NCBI GenBank assembly: GCA_021432605.1
Contig: MU271153.1
Span: 771,397 to 835,396, forward strand
Source of the DNA: Coniochaeta sp. PMI_546
Taxonomy: Eukaryota > Ascomycota > Sordariomycetes > Coniochaetales > Coniochaetaceae
DNA length: 64,000 bases
Direction of reading: 5' to 3'
Of the stretch, positions 33,501 through 44,276 are shown one piece after another. Numbering within the stretch: position 1 is the stretch's first letter; each line of letters starts with the position of its first letter. Position numbers and translations under genes: made by a program. The notes beneath the pieces are model-generated. The model was not told the origin of the DNA, searched no databases, and saw nothing but the letters and a program-made list of their open reading frames with translations.

Positions 33501-36183
33501 CTTCAAGTGTCGAAATGATTCGGACGCACCTTACGTCTGCTCTGGCATCTGCCGACTCACACAAACCTATTCCTACAACTGGGCCTCCTTCCATTGCTTT
33601 CGCCTTCACTGGTCAAGGTGCATCTTTCAAGTGCTACAGTCTGTCACTGTTCCACGATAGCCCTTACTTCCGATCTCAAGTTCTCCACTTGGATGGGCTT
33701 GCACAAGGCCAGGGATTCCCATCATTCATCCCTGTGTTAGACGGTAGCTACCCGAAAGACCATGCGCATCCTCCAGTCATGACACAGCTTGCTCTTGTGT
33801 GCTCTCAAATTGCTCTGGCCAAGTACTGGGCTTTACTGGCAGTGAAACCGGATGTCGTTGTAGGACACAGTTTGGGCGAGTACGCCGCGTTGCACGTTGC
33901 AGGTGTCCTCTCTGCCAGCGATGCCATATTCCTGGTTGGTCGCCGTGCTTTACTACTCGAGCAGCGGTGCCAAGTGGGTAGTCACAAGATGGTAGCAGTA
34001 CGCGCTTCATTGGAGCAGATTGACATGAGTGCTGGCGACAAGCCTTACGAAGTAGCCTGCATAAATGGCCCTAAAGAGACCGTGCTGAGCGGCCCCTCGA
34101 CTGATATGGATGTTCTTATTCCCTACCTCGAGGCTGATGGGTACAAGTGCTTCAGTCTCGACGTGGCCTTTGCCTTTCATTCTGCACAAACCGACCCAGT
34201 CTTGGACGAGTTTGAATTGGTTGCACAGAGCGGCGTTCTTTTCCAGGCGCCACAGCTACCCATCATCTCGCCTCTCTTAGGGAAGGTAGTGTTCGACGAA
34301 AAGACCGTGAACAGCAAGTATTTACGCCGCGCTACTCGAGAGACAGTCAACTTTCTCGAGGCTTTACGTACGGCTCACAAGATTGGGACCATCAGCGACG
34401 AGACGGCCTGGGTTGAAATTGGCCCACATCCAGTTGGCATTGGCTTTGTGAAGTCGATACTCGGACCGCGAATTACTGCTGTGCCCTCACTTCGCCGCGG
34501 TGAAGACGATTGGATGACTCTTTCCCAGAGTCTGGCATCGCTTCATTGTGCTGGTGTTCAGCTTAGTTGGGACGAGTTTCACAAGCCGTTCGAGAAAGTC
34601 TTGAGACTACTTGACCTGCCCACGTACGCATGGAATGATAAAACATACTGGATCCAGTATAATGGCGATTGGGCTCTTACCAAAGGCAACACCTTCTACG
34701 ATGCTGAGAAGAGCCTGGACACCAAACCCCAGCTCACATCGATTACGACAACCCTGTCGAATTTGAGCACGTCAACTGTCCAACGCATAATCAAGGAAAC
34801 CTTCGATGGGCCTGCAGGTACCATTGTCATGCAAGCAGATTTGATGCAGCCGGACTTCCGCGCCGCTGCGTGGGGTCACAAGATGAATGGATGTGGTGTC
34901 GTCACTTCGGTCAGTTCACCGCTTTCGACGTTTCCAGATTATCTATTAACATCGCTGCATAGTCTATCCATGCCGATATTGCCTACACTTTAGGAGACTA
35001 CCTGTATAAGAAGCTCAAACCTAGCTGCAAATCAGTGAACATTGATATCACTAATCTCCACGTCGTCAAAGGCCTCGTCGCAAACAATAAGACTAGCGCA
35101 CCACAGCTGATCCAAGTCTCACTCATCACATCGGACATCAACTCCTCGATTGCTCAGGCGACATGGTATACGGTAGATTACTTGACAGGCTTGATCTCTG
35201 AACCCTTCGCCACCGCAACTCTTGTCTTTGGATCGGCCGACTCATGGCTCTCCTCCTGGATGCCTACAGCTCACCTCATCGTCTCCCGTATCCAACAGCT
35301 CGAATATCTTGCATCCACAGGAGTAGCCAATCGTTTCAACAATAACATGGCATACTCTCTCTTCGCCAATAACCTGGTGGACTACGCTACCAAATACCGC
35401 GGAATCCAATCTGTCGTACTACATGAGCTCGAGGCCTTTGCTGACATCACGCTCTCGATCGAGAACTCTGGCAATTGGACCGTGCCGCCTCACTTCATTG
35501 ACAGCGTCGCGCATCTCGCGGGCTTTGTCATGAATGTCAGCGAGGTTATCGATACGAAAGCCAACTACTGCGTCACACCCGGATGGTCGAGCATGCGCTT
35601 TGCCAAGCCGCTGTTGGCAGGTGGGAAATATCGGTCTTATGTGAGGATGATCCCTAAACCTGGGGACCCGACAGCATACCTCGGCGATGTGTACGTCTTG
35701 CAAGACGATTTGATCATGGGTATGGTGGGAGCGATTGAGTTCCGACGGTATCCACGTATCTTGCTCAACAGATTCTTCTGTGCACCTGATGATGCAAACG
35801 CGGTTACTGGAATCACGGTTGCCGCTCCTGCTGTGATTACCACGAAGCCCACTGAGGAGCCCCTAATATCGACACATGTCTCAGTTTCAGAGCCAGGAGT
35901 GATGCACAACAGAGCGCCACCAGTGATGGCACCGCCTATGCCTCAGACGACTGAAACAACCAGCGCCAAAGCGATTCAGCTGATTGCTGACGAGGCAGCC
36001 CTTGACCTGATGGATCTGACTGATGAAGCCGACTTTGCATCTCTCGGCATTGACTCACTGATGAGTCTTGTGATTGCAGAGAAGTTCCGGGAGCAGCTTG
36101 GCGTCTTGGTCAGTGGGAGCTTATTTCTCGAGTACCCTACAATCGGAGACCTGAGGAGTTGGTTAGAGGAGTACTACAACTAG
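30582..36183 (+). CDS. Non-reducing polyketide synthase, atrochrysone carboxylic acid synthase type (SAT-KS-AT-PT-ACP)
   Basis: Five exons (30582-30946, 31004-31310, 31364-32636, 32697-34909, 34963-36183) give 1792 residues. Domains: SAT about 25-370, KS about 413-840 (Cys585 in DTACSSS, His721 in VEMHGTGT, His764 in [11 protein letters not shown]), AT about 930-1240 (Ser1040 in GHSLGEY), PT about 1340-1640 (His1376 in GHKMNG, Asp1566 in DSVAHLAG), and one ACP with Ser1751 in LGIDSLMSL. There is no thioesterase, Claisen cyclase or methyltransferase. This set, with a stand-alone lactamase-type thioesterase nearby, is the hallmark of the group that builds the C16 octaketide atrochrysone from malonyl-CoA (ACAS, MdpG; about 1800 residues). 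In the SAT active-site motif the usual Cys of GxCxG is Gly144 (GLGIG). Cytosolic; activated by a phosphopantetheinyl transferase. Control by the AflR/AflJ-like pair is inferred. Confidence 0.96.
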
Positions 36184-36739
36184 AGAGTAGTTACAACAGC
36201 AAGACTTCAAGCGGCAAGGGAGTTATTGGATGACGAAATAGATGTCTACCTTTTTGATTAGGAAAATGCTCCTTTGTTATCGTCTGGGCTTGCAGGGTAT
36301 AACGTAAAGTTCCTGTACAAGCAACGTAGAACTTTGTACGATTAGTTTTGGGCTTTTCTTAGACTAAGTCATATATGAATCAGGCTTTTCTGAGTCGTAG
36401 CTTGTGTTTACGCCGTCATCAGAGCCTCATGTGTTTGCATTAGACTGGAGATCTCTGTTCTGTACAGTCAGCTATTTTGGCTGTCTATACTTGGAGTCCA
36501 GAGACAGCTTATCCGATGGGCAATGTTCGGTGATTCTGGACCCTGCAATCCTGCAACATTCAGCATGTACACCAGAAAGTCGGGAATCAATCATATGTCG
36601 GATCCATCAAGGATTCATCTTGCAACGTTGCACATACATATCTCTGCAAAATGTTCTACAAAAGGCGTGCTTCCGTGCCAGACAGTGTCAATGTCTCCAT
36701 CACCATCATCACTATCATCATTATCACATTTCATTAACT
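36184..36739 (+). promoter_or_regulatory. Upstream region of the EthD gene
   Basis: 556 bases between the synthase stop and the EthD start; the synthase terminator and EthD promoter lie here. Contains TCCGA at 36512-36516 facing TCGG at 36527-36530. Immediately before the start is a CATCAC-type low-complexity stretch (36698-36730). Confidence 0.4.
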
Positions 36740-37248
36740 ATGGGATCATTTTCCTCAATTCCCGAGCCTCCATCTGGGAGCGACCCAGAGACTCATTACC
36801 TATGCCTTACAATATGTGGCTATCGTCGCCCAGGGATGAACGAAGAGGATTACAGACACCACATGACGCAAGTCTCAGCGCCCATGACCAAAGACTTGAT
36901 GGTCAAATACGGCGTAAAGCGATGGACGATGGTACCCCGAAACCTTTCCAATTCTGCAAAGCAGGCTGACTTATGTTAGTCTAGATTCACAACAACATTG
37001 AAACCAGAGCAATGATGGCGCAGCTCTTCGACGCGCACTTTGTTAACATGGCTGATTACGATTGCTTCAGCCAAGTTGTATTCAAAAGTGTCGAGGATTA
37101 CAAGCGGATGCGCGAGGACGAATGGTACAAGGAGAAGCTCGCCGGAGACCATCTGAATTTTGCCGATGTCAAGAGAAGTAAAATGACGATCGGCTGGATT
37201 GCGGAGTTTGTGAGGGACGGGGAAGCAGTCAATGGGATGATGAAATGA
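36740..37248 (+). CDS. EthD-domain decarboxylase (atrochrysone carboxylic acid decarboxylase, MdpH/TpcK-like)
   Basis: Two exons, 36740-36931 and 36985-37248, give 151 residues. The intron begins GTACCC and ends CTAG. The EthD signature is clear: [19 protein letters not shown] with a conserved His pair in the first half, then [20 protein letters not shown], a [10 protein letters not shown] helix, and [18 protein letters not shown]. Homologues decarboxylate atrochrysone carboxylic acid to atrochrysone, or to the emodin-anthrone precursor. In Aspergillus nidulans MdpH the function is fused to the anthrone oxygenase; here the two are separate neighbouring genes on the same strand, 573 bases apart. 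Presumably cytosolic. Confidence 0.92.
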
Positions 37249-37821
37249 GACATACGGGGTGTGTTTGCCAAATCCGTCGTTCTGCCTGAACATCATTCAG
37301 TGTACTGCTTTCTTGTCTAGCAGCCAATCTAGGCATCTTCATCCTCCCGTAATAGTGAAACGTAGTCGTAGTTCTCCTTTCTCCGAAACCCGTGAGTCTG
37401 TTCCGACATGCTCGGACTTCTTCTGCCTACAGAATCGCATGAACCCTGATTCGTCGTTTCCAGTGCCGACAGGGGGCAGAGTTCCGGCGACGGGAGAAGG
37501 CTGTACCTCCACGTCATGTTACACAGTAAGCATATTGAAAGCCGAATTTCTGTATGACATCCGGCGTCAGCTTGCTTGCGGTACATGAAGATAAGGTACC
37601 TTACTACATCTGTACTTGGTCAGGTAAAGTCAATCGAAGAATGATCTGCCCGACAGTACAGAGGTTACTGTCACTCAAAAGCCTTTCTCATCCAGACGCC
37701 ATCATCTTCATCATCATCGTAGTTCTAAAAACAAAAATATACTTTGAAACACAATCTTGTCAGTTTGCTATGCAAAGAAACCAATGACTCATTTTCGAGT
37801 TATACAAGTACACAATCATCC
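37249..37821 (+). promoter_or_regulatory. Upstream region of the anthrone oxygenase with TCCGA-N5-TCGGA palindrome
   Basis: 573 bases. At 37402-37416 lies a perfect inverted repeat TCCGA-CATGC-TCGGA, and another TCCGA at 37382-37386, about 405-440 bases before the start codon. No coding signal. Confidence 0.45.
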
Positions 37822-38328
37822 ATGTCTTTCACAACACAAACCCATCGCACTGCACTCGTCGTAGGCTCTCTTCTGTCTGGAGCTATGTTGTCACTTTCTT
37901 TGATCGCCGTGCCAGTTCTACTCGACACCACCACTCAAGCGTCCCAGCTTCTGCATCAATGGGTCCGTATGTACCACTACGGCCATCAGGCTCTACCGAC
38001 TATGGCAGTTGGAACATCGCTACTTTATGCATATACAGCAGCCCATATTGAGAAAAGCCAGCGGCGTGTGCAGTACAGGCCACGGTGGCAGGTTTTAGCG
38101 CTTGCTGCCCTAGCGACCGTTAGCATGGTACCTTTTACTTGGCTGGTTATGGTGCCGACAAACAACAAGCTGTTTCAATTGCAAGAGGCTAGCAAGACTG
38201 ATGCGCAGATTGCGACCTTTGAGGTCGCGAGAGATCTGATTGTCTCGTGGAGTTGGATGCACTTTACAAGGTCTGTGATGCCACTGGTGGGGGCCGTCTT
38301 GGGAGCAGCTGCTGCTGAAATTTCATAA
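37822..38328 (+). CDS. Anthrone oxygenase, DUF1772 family (HypC/AflB-like membrane protein)
   Basis: An intronless 168-residue protein. Four hydrophobic segments are visible (about residues 11-34, 57-73, 88-107 and 143-163), as in the DUF1772 anthrone oxygenases such as HypC. A conserved WVRMYHYGHQALP block lies after the first segment, and TWLVMVPTNNKLFQL, the family signature with Asn-Asn, follows the third. It oxidises emodin anthrone (C10) to emodin with molecular oxygen and no visible cofactor. It sits in an internal membrane. An in-frame extension upstream to 37744 exists, but the ATG at 37822 gives the normal N-terminus. It directly follows the EthD gene, matching the biosynthetic order. 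Confidence 0.93.
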   Translation: MSFTTQTHRTALVVGSLLSGAMLSLSLIAVPVLLDTTTQASQLLHQWVRMYHYGHQALPTMAVGTSLLYAYTAAHIEKSQRRVQYRPRWQVLALAALATVSMVPFTWLVMVPTNNKLFQLQEASKTDAQIATFEVARDLIVSWSWMHFTRSVMPLVGAVLGAAAAEIS

Positions 38329-38667
38329 ACGGAGCCTGAGCTCTCGTCAGGAATCTCGCCCACGAACAGCTGCAAAGGGTTACCGGTAGTTCTGATCGAA
38401 TGTGCAGCATAGACATCACTCACTGTACCTACCCTCCAAAGAGGGGAATCTAGCTAGGCTATGGATTCTCACAGTTCTGGCAGCACATGTGCCTACCCTA
38501 GTTGGTAATTAGTCATAGGTTAACAGTACCTCGTCCGCCGTCTTCACCCCAAAAAAAAAAAACCTCCCCCAATGGATGGCTATGGTCTAACCGTGTAGTT
38601 CAAGAATCAATAAACGCAAGAGTACCTCCAAAGCGGTCAGGAATATATGGAACATTTGACTAGTCTC
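38329..38667. other. Convergent intergenic region
   Basis: 339 bases between the anthrone oxygenase and the regulator, containing an A-run near 38550-38562. No other feature. Confidence 0.6.
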
Positions 38668-40155
38668 TTAATCTCTCTTTAACACTCCTATGATCTCCAA
38701 AGACAGCCTTTTTAGTCGTTTTCGCAGATCAAGCTCCAGCTGCTGGAGTGTGGTACCGGAAATAGACAAGCAGCCCACGGAGTCTAGTCCGATAGCCTGA
38801 GAACCGCCTTCAACTCCCGCACTAATACTCTTAGAAGTTGTGGGAGGAAATGAACCAGTCTCTCCAGGACAGCATCGGGCAGCCTGGACCCTTAGCTTCG
38901 TCGACAGCTGGTTGATGAGGCGCTGCACAAGGTGCAACTTTCCGAGGACAAGCTGCGCAGCCATACGTGCTGCAAAGGACTCGTCTGTGTGGCCGCCATC
39001 CGCTATGCACCCATTGCCGTAGCTCGAATCTGTGGAGCTCGCAGCTCCTGGCTCAGACTTTAGAAGTACAGCTGCAGCGTACCAAGCAAGGACTTTGAAG
39101 GCGATCAACGAAAGCACAGCGAGTACATAGCCGTCATCTGAGCAGGCACACTTCAATATAGTAATGCATGCATCTATCACAGTCTCGTTGTTGGAAATGA
39201 TCGACTCAAATGTAGGATAGGGCGTGACACTCGTGTCGGCAGTGTTAGACTCTTGTCTTGCTTGTGAGCATGATTTTGAGAGGTTGTTCGGAAAGAAGTG
39301 TCTCATGATGGTCAGCGCTCTTACTATGCATGGACCGGAGGTTGTGGATGGGACGGATTGCATGCTGACGTCGAGTTCACCTCGTGGTTGCGTTTCATTT
39401 GCTCTCGGAACAGCCCGTTGCTGAGGCGATGTGATTAATTGGTCCGCGAAGGCACAATCATCCAGTGCATCGAAGGGATGATCCCGGACCACAGGCACTG
39501 TCTCCTGGAAATCGTGACGGTCTGCTTTATGGTCGCCAGCAACGACGCTAGTGGTCATGAAGAGGTCCTGGAATTCGTCATATATGGGAGGCACTGAGTT
39601 CCCCTCGAGAACAGAAATGCTGTCCAGGTCCGCTGCTAGTGTTGGATCCACGGGGAGAAAGTTCAAGAAATTGTCCCAACTTGGCAAAGATGTCGTGGTG
39701 GCTGTTGAACTGGACATTTGTGGAGAAGGAGTTTGCTCCATGGAGCTGGTGTTTGTGCTCGTCGTAGTTGAGAATACTGAGTAATCAAACTTGTCGGTTT
39801 TCGACATGAACAAGTCCACATCCATGTCTAACGTCAAGTCCATACCCATATCTGCGGGCGGCAGCACTTGAGATGGAGATTGAGATGTGATCGTGAGGGA
39901 CTGAGACATGTCCACAGAGCTTGTTTTGCTGCTGCTGCTGAGAGACATGATCGAAACCTTTCTGGCACTGTTTTGTTTCCGGCCTACGCGCTTCGTGGCC
40001 ACATACTGGCAAGTAATTTTCCGTCTTGCGCAACGAGAGCAGATTGGCTTTGTCTTGTCACATCGGACTTTGGAGATTGAACACGCGTCGCAGCTGCCGC
40101 GTAGCTTGAGTAGTGTTGTTGGCTCTGCGACTTCGGTAGGGTTCACTTCGGACAT
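38668..40155 (-). CDS. AflR-like Zn2Cys6 pathway-specific transcription activator
   Basis: An intronless 495-residue protein from the ATG at 40155; the frame stays open upstream but only with a TTG. The binuclear zinc cluster spans Cys22 to Cys49 with spacing C-x2-C-x6-C-x6-C-x2-C-x6-C, flanked by LRGSCDACSISKVRC and CQYVATKRVGRK, the AflR-type linker. A long Ser/Thr/Gln/Asp-rich middle follows, and a C-terminal helical domain (about residues 265-490), which matches the AflR-type C-terminal region, with a Cys-containing helix ACITILKCACS. It would act in the nucleus as the cluster activator together with the AflJ-like protein at 19640; MdpE is the analogue. Its own upstream region has TCGGA (40213-40217) and TCCGA (40348-40352), allowing autoregulation. 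Confidence 0.92.
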   Translation of the reverse strand: MSEVNPTEVAEPTTLLKLRGSCDACSISKVRCDKTKPICSRCARRKITCQYVATKRVGRKQNSARKVSIMSLSSSSKTSSVDMSQSLTITSQSPSQVLPPADMGMDLTLDMDVDLFMSKTDKFDYSVFSTTTSTNTSSMEQTPSPQMSSSTATTTSLPSWDNFLNFLPVDPTLAADLDSISVLEGNSVPPIYDEFQDLFMTTSVVAGDHKADRHDFQETVPVVRDHPFDALDDCAFADQLITSPQQRAVPRANETQPRGELDVSMQSVPSTTSGPCIVRALTIMRHFFPNNLSKSCSQARQESNTADTSVTPYPTFESIISNNETVIDACITILKCACSDDGYVLAVLSLIAFKVLAWYAAAVLLKSEPGAASSTDSSYGNGCIADGGHTDESFAARMAAQLVLGKLHLVQRLINQLSTKLRVQAARCCPGETGSFPPTTSKSISAGVEGGSQAIGLDSVGCLSISGTTLQQLELDLRKRLKRLSLEIIGVLKRD

Positions 40156-41115
40156 GACTGTAGCCTGATCTGATGACGATAGTTCCAAATGGTCTCTCAA
40201 AGTTGCAGTCAGTCGGAGCCCTAGAACAAGTTTGAGTGGAGTACAAGGGATACGTGCGATATAAAGCCGTCTTTGCTACCTTGGTGTAGCGCGAGCGGAT
40301 ATGTCCCAATGTCATACACTCGTCAAGCAACTGATGTTGCGGGTTATTCCGACCTTTGGGTGCAGTAGCAGGAGGGACAGATTACAGCGACTGACGTTGC
40401 TGTCCTTGCAGCCTCGAGATGCACAAGAAAAGGTGCCCCGAGACGCACATCAGCTTACATAGTCGTACTGACGCAGAATAGCTCCTATTTTGGTCAAGGA
40501 CCCCACTTTTACAAGGTTACGCAGTCTGATTTGCATCGAACTTCCAGAATGAGCAACCGAGTACGTTAGGAGAAGACAGGGGGATCTGGACTGCACGGCG
40601 AGTATAATGTGTGGAGTCACGGACGCAGGGATGAACACAAGCTTATGCGAGATACGCCGCCGCAAGGACCGGTCCATCGAAGACGTGAAGACGGCAGGTC
40701 CAGTCGATAAGCTCGCATAAGCTGTCTCACAATGTAGGACACCAAGCCTTGCTGGTCTATCACATCTCAGGTCGTGGCGGTTATTCCTGCAAATTTCCCC
40801 GGGAATGGCGCGATGGATCCAACACAAGGATGTAATGCTTGTCTGTGTTAGAAGCAAGGCGCGATATTTGCCCGACAGCTTTCTTTCTTACTCAATGCAC
40901 TGACAGGAACAGCTAATCTTGGACCGCTGATAGACCGCGACTCGGGGGTATCGAGGACTGCGGTCGCTGTCTTGGATCGGGAACACCCGACAGCCGTGTG
41001 CATTTCCGAGGAACTCTAGCCGCTGGTGTGAGCAACTCAGTGTCAGTCTGAATCCGCTTATGATTGCCACATACAACTCTATACACTAGAATCACTACAG
41101 CGTCGAAGGGTCACT
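40156..41115. promoter_or_regulatory. Divergent region between regulator and decayed oxidase
   Basis: About 960 bases. No intact coding sequence. Regulator promoter elements are expected near 40160-40400. No start codon for the oxidase relic was found in its frame here. Confidence 0.4.
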
Positions 41116-41117
41116 AA

Positions 41118-43044
41118 TTGATTCGCTTTGAGCAAGGGTACTCTACCTGGCTTGGCCGTGTATTCATCAGGTCCGCTATCTTACGTGTACTCCTACAAGC
41201 CGCTATTGTTGCTTGTTCGAGGCACTTCGACCTGATTATGACATGGGAGAAAGGGTCTCCGGATGGTGTTCAGTGAGATATGTTCATGATCAATGGACAA
41301 TTTCCTGGTCCAACACTGGAAGTCACTGAGGGAGATGATCTGGTTGTTGAAGTGAAGAACCTGTCACCTTTCAACACCACGGTGCACTATTATGGCAAGT
41401 GTCGGAAAATATACGGTTAGTGCTGGCACTAATATTACCCAGGTATCGAAATGATTGGGACGCCTTGGTCAGATGGTGTTCCTGGCCTGACGCAGACTCA
41501 CATACAGCCAGGATGTATGTTCACCTACAAGTGGAAGGCAACTCAACACGGGGCATTCTACTACCATGCACATAGCCAAAGTCAGGTTAACGATGGGCTT
41601 TACGGACCTCTAATTATTCATCCAGCTTCTAGTGCACGTTCTCCTTACAGGATGATTACCAACACTTCTCGGTCACTGGCAGCCATCAAAACAGCAGAGT
41701 CGAGACGCAGGGCGTTGCTTCTCTCTGACTGGCGTCACGTAACCTCGATGGATGAATGGGCATCTTCAGAGAAGACAGGCATGGAGACTCCGTGCTTTGA
41801 CTCGATCCTTATCAACGGCAAAGGCAGAGTGCAATGCTCTACGAGCGAGGAACAGGCCAAGCTCATCACGACGGAACAACAATCAATACTTAGAATTGTC
41901 CCAGGCGCGAAATTAACTGACAAATCGTAAGTCTTTCCATGATTATACATCACCTGGTGCACTGTGCTGACTCTTGTCCAGCTGTCTCCAGCCTGAAGTC
42001 ATTGCGGCGTTTGCTCCATCAGCACCAGACTTTGAGGCTATTCCCAGCGGCCTCTTTACGGATGTAATGCAACCCAGGGGTCAACTGAGGTTATCCAAAT
42101 CAACCAAAGAACAGTTAAAGACGAGACATGGGTAATGTTCGATCTGATTGGCGCCTTTGCACCTCCAACGGCTATGGTTTCGTTCGATGAGTTAATCATG
42201 TACGTGATTGCGGCCGATGGCAATGATATCGAACCTCAAGCCGTCAACTCTCTTTTGATCAGCAATGGAGAGCGGTACACAGTCCTCATTCATCTACAGA
42301 GGCCTAAACAGTATATCTTTGGCTATCTGGCGTCGCCGTTTCACAGCTCCTGTGGAGTACAGCCGTGCTCGATTTTAGGATCCATGGTCAAAGCCAGCTA
42401 CCGACCCCAAGCATACCGTTTATCAACGGAGTTGGAGCTAATACAACCGCCGATGTGGTGTTTCTCGATATTGAAAGGATCAAGCCATATTCGCCTGTTT
42501 CGATGTCTGAGGCAGTCGATGCAACCTACAAGATGACGATGATCATCGGTAGCGAGGCCATCTACTGGGCTTTCAACCAGACAAGTCTTCAGAGAACACG
42601 GAAAATCTCACTCCCTTACTCTTTTCACCTCAGCCTAACCGCCAAGACAACCGCACCATTACGATCCCGTCAGAACACTCCTGGGTCGATTACATTTTGC
42701 TCACACCCGGCTCCGGTCCAACTCATCCCATTCACGTCCATGGACGGCACTTCTATGTCCTCGGTCGTGGCGTAGGCAACTTCACATGGAACACTGTAGA
42801 GGAGGCCAGTACCTCCCTGCCAGGGGCTTTCAATCTAGTCGACCCGCCACTGCGCGACACATTTGCTATACTGGGCACTCCGGACTGGTGGCTTGCTCTC
42901 CGGAGACGTAGTGACAATCCTGGGGTATGGCTGATGCACTGCCATATTCAGAGTCATCTGCAGGGTGGGATGTCAATAATCATCCAGGATGGTTTGGATG
43001 GACTGCCAAAGATACCAAGTGAGTATCTGCAGTCGCAGTGCTAA
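41118..43044 (+). pseudogene. Laccase-type multicopper oxidase, inactivated
   Basis: The protein similarity runs over a whole ascomycete laccase. An N-terminal hydrophobic segment leads into TWEKGSPDG; the first cupredoxin has NGQFPGPTLEV, the HAH motif in YHAHSQSQ, and the middle domain has DLIGAF. The C-terminal motifs HPIHVHG and MHCHIQSHLQGGM are present. It is broken by a TGA at 41274-41276, by reading-frame changes near 42061, 42320 and 42586-42596, and by lack of an in-frame ATG. The first copper motif reads HYYG instead of HxHG (codon 41391-41393), so a ligand is lost too. Introns at 41395-41442 (a GC-AG intron with donor GCAAGT) and 41927-41981 remain recognisable. An intact homologue could have coupled anthraquinone or dihydro-anthraquinone monomers. 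Sequencing error could explain single indels but not the whole set. I do not give a repaired reading. Confidence 0.88.
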
Positions 43045-43520
43045 AGACTGGGCGGGCTTCCTTGACAGCAAAGCGATGGTAGCACGGATTGATGACTGGA
43101 TATTTAGTCATTCTCCATGTCTAATCTGTGGTAGTGATTGTGAACCTGGAGATTGTGTACTTGTCCCCGGAAAACTGCAAGTTTTGCGGAAGTTTGACCG
43201 CGAGTGTGGTGAATTACCGGCAGGTCTAATTGTTAGCATGCATTGGAAATGATAAGTCACCCACCAGGGGGTCATGTGTTCTACGTAAAAGCTTCACGAT
43301 CTGGTCTTTCTACGTCCAAAGCCGAAAGTAGATGATGGAGAGGAACAAGTCTTCTGAACCGAAGAATGAGGCAAGAGCTCTACCACTATTTTTTTTTTTT
43401 TTTTTTTTTTTTCCCAATTGCCCTCGCTCTATTGATCAGTGTCTACCTAAGGTACAGACCTTTCAATTAGCGAAGGCGGCTTCACTATTGATAACTGAAC
43501 AGTGTTTCTCCTCCGTGTCT
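43045..43520. other. Intergenic with a 24-base T run
   Basis: Nothing coding. A homopolymer of 24 T lies at 43389-43412. Confidence 0.6.
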
Positions 43521-44276
43521 TTAGAACTGCTTGTATTTGCCGTCTGCGAAGGTGACATAAGACGGCAGGTCTTCCTTGCCCTCGGCGAGACGGAGGTACA
43601 TTTCGGCATGAGACTCAGCTCCAGGTGTATGGCCCATTGGCCGGCCCTCTGGCGTACGCTCATCGGCGAAGTAGAATCTGTAAGTCATCTGGTGAGAAGC
43701 TATCTCTCAGATTAAATCATGAGAAATTTGTATTGCTTACCTCCATCCCCTGGCCTTGTACTGAGCATCAGCAGCCTCAACCAGGTACGACGCTGCCCTC
43801 TTCGCCGTTCCCAGAGTGGTGAAGTCAGGGTGTGGGAAAACTGTCTTGGCCATGATGTTACCGGTGTAAATAAACACCCTCTTCTTGCCTTCCTCCCATT
43901 TTTCCACTGCTTCACGTGCAGCAGCCCATGGGCTGGTGACAGCGACTGCTAGGTCCTTTTCGACATCCCCGATCGGGACGCTAAAGATGTTGTTCTTGTC
44001 CGGACTAGGAGTTCGCTGCGCTACGTTCCAGACAATGACCGTAGGAAAAGTCTTCAAACGTCGTTGAACACGGTCGAAAACATCCGAGATCGTGTTTGAG
44101 TCTGCGAGATCAGCTTCTGTATGGAAGTCGACACCATCTTGGCTGCCGCCAGCACAGCTGCGGGAGACAGTGGCCACGTTGTATCCTGCTTTACTGAACT
44201 TTTTAGCCAAGGCGGCGCCGATATTGGGACCGGAACCGATGATGAGAACGACAGGTTTCGCGTGGTCAGAGGACAT
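43521..44276 (-). CDS. Atypical short-chain dehydrogenase lacking the catalytic Tyr
   Basis: Two exons, 44276-43741 and 43677-43521, give 230 residues. The nucleotide-binding motif GSGPNIGAALAKKFSKAGY is present (residues 14-32), followed by a Rossmann pattern with VIVWNVA in place of NNAG. Where classical members have Tyr-x-x-x-Lys this one reads LGTAK, so the Lys is kept and the Tyr is not. The C-terminus RTPEGRPMGHTPGAESHAEMYLRLAE is typical of a fungal SDR subfamily that is often annotated simply as short-chain dehydrogenase. Its reaction is unknown. It is next to the oxidase relic and the NmrA-like gene, so it may be a cluster member or a flanking gene. Confidence 0.85.

Noticed and set aside
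36404-36739. Upstream extension of the EthD protein
   Set aside because: The in-frame extension contains a His-repeat low-complexity stretch and no family similarity; the ATG at 36740 gives the normal N-terminus.
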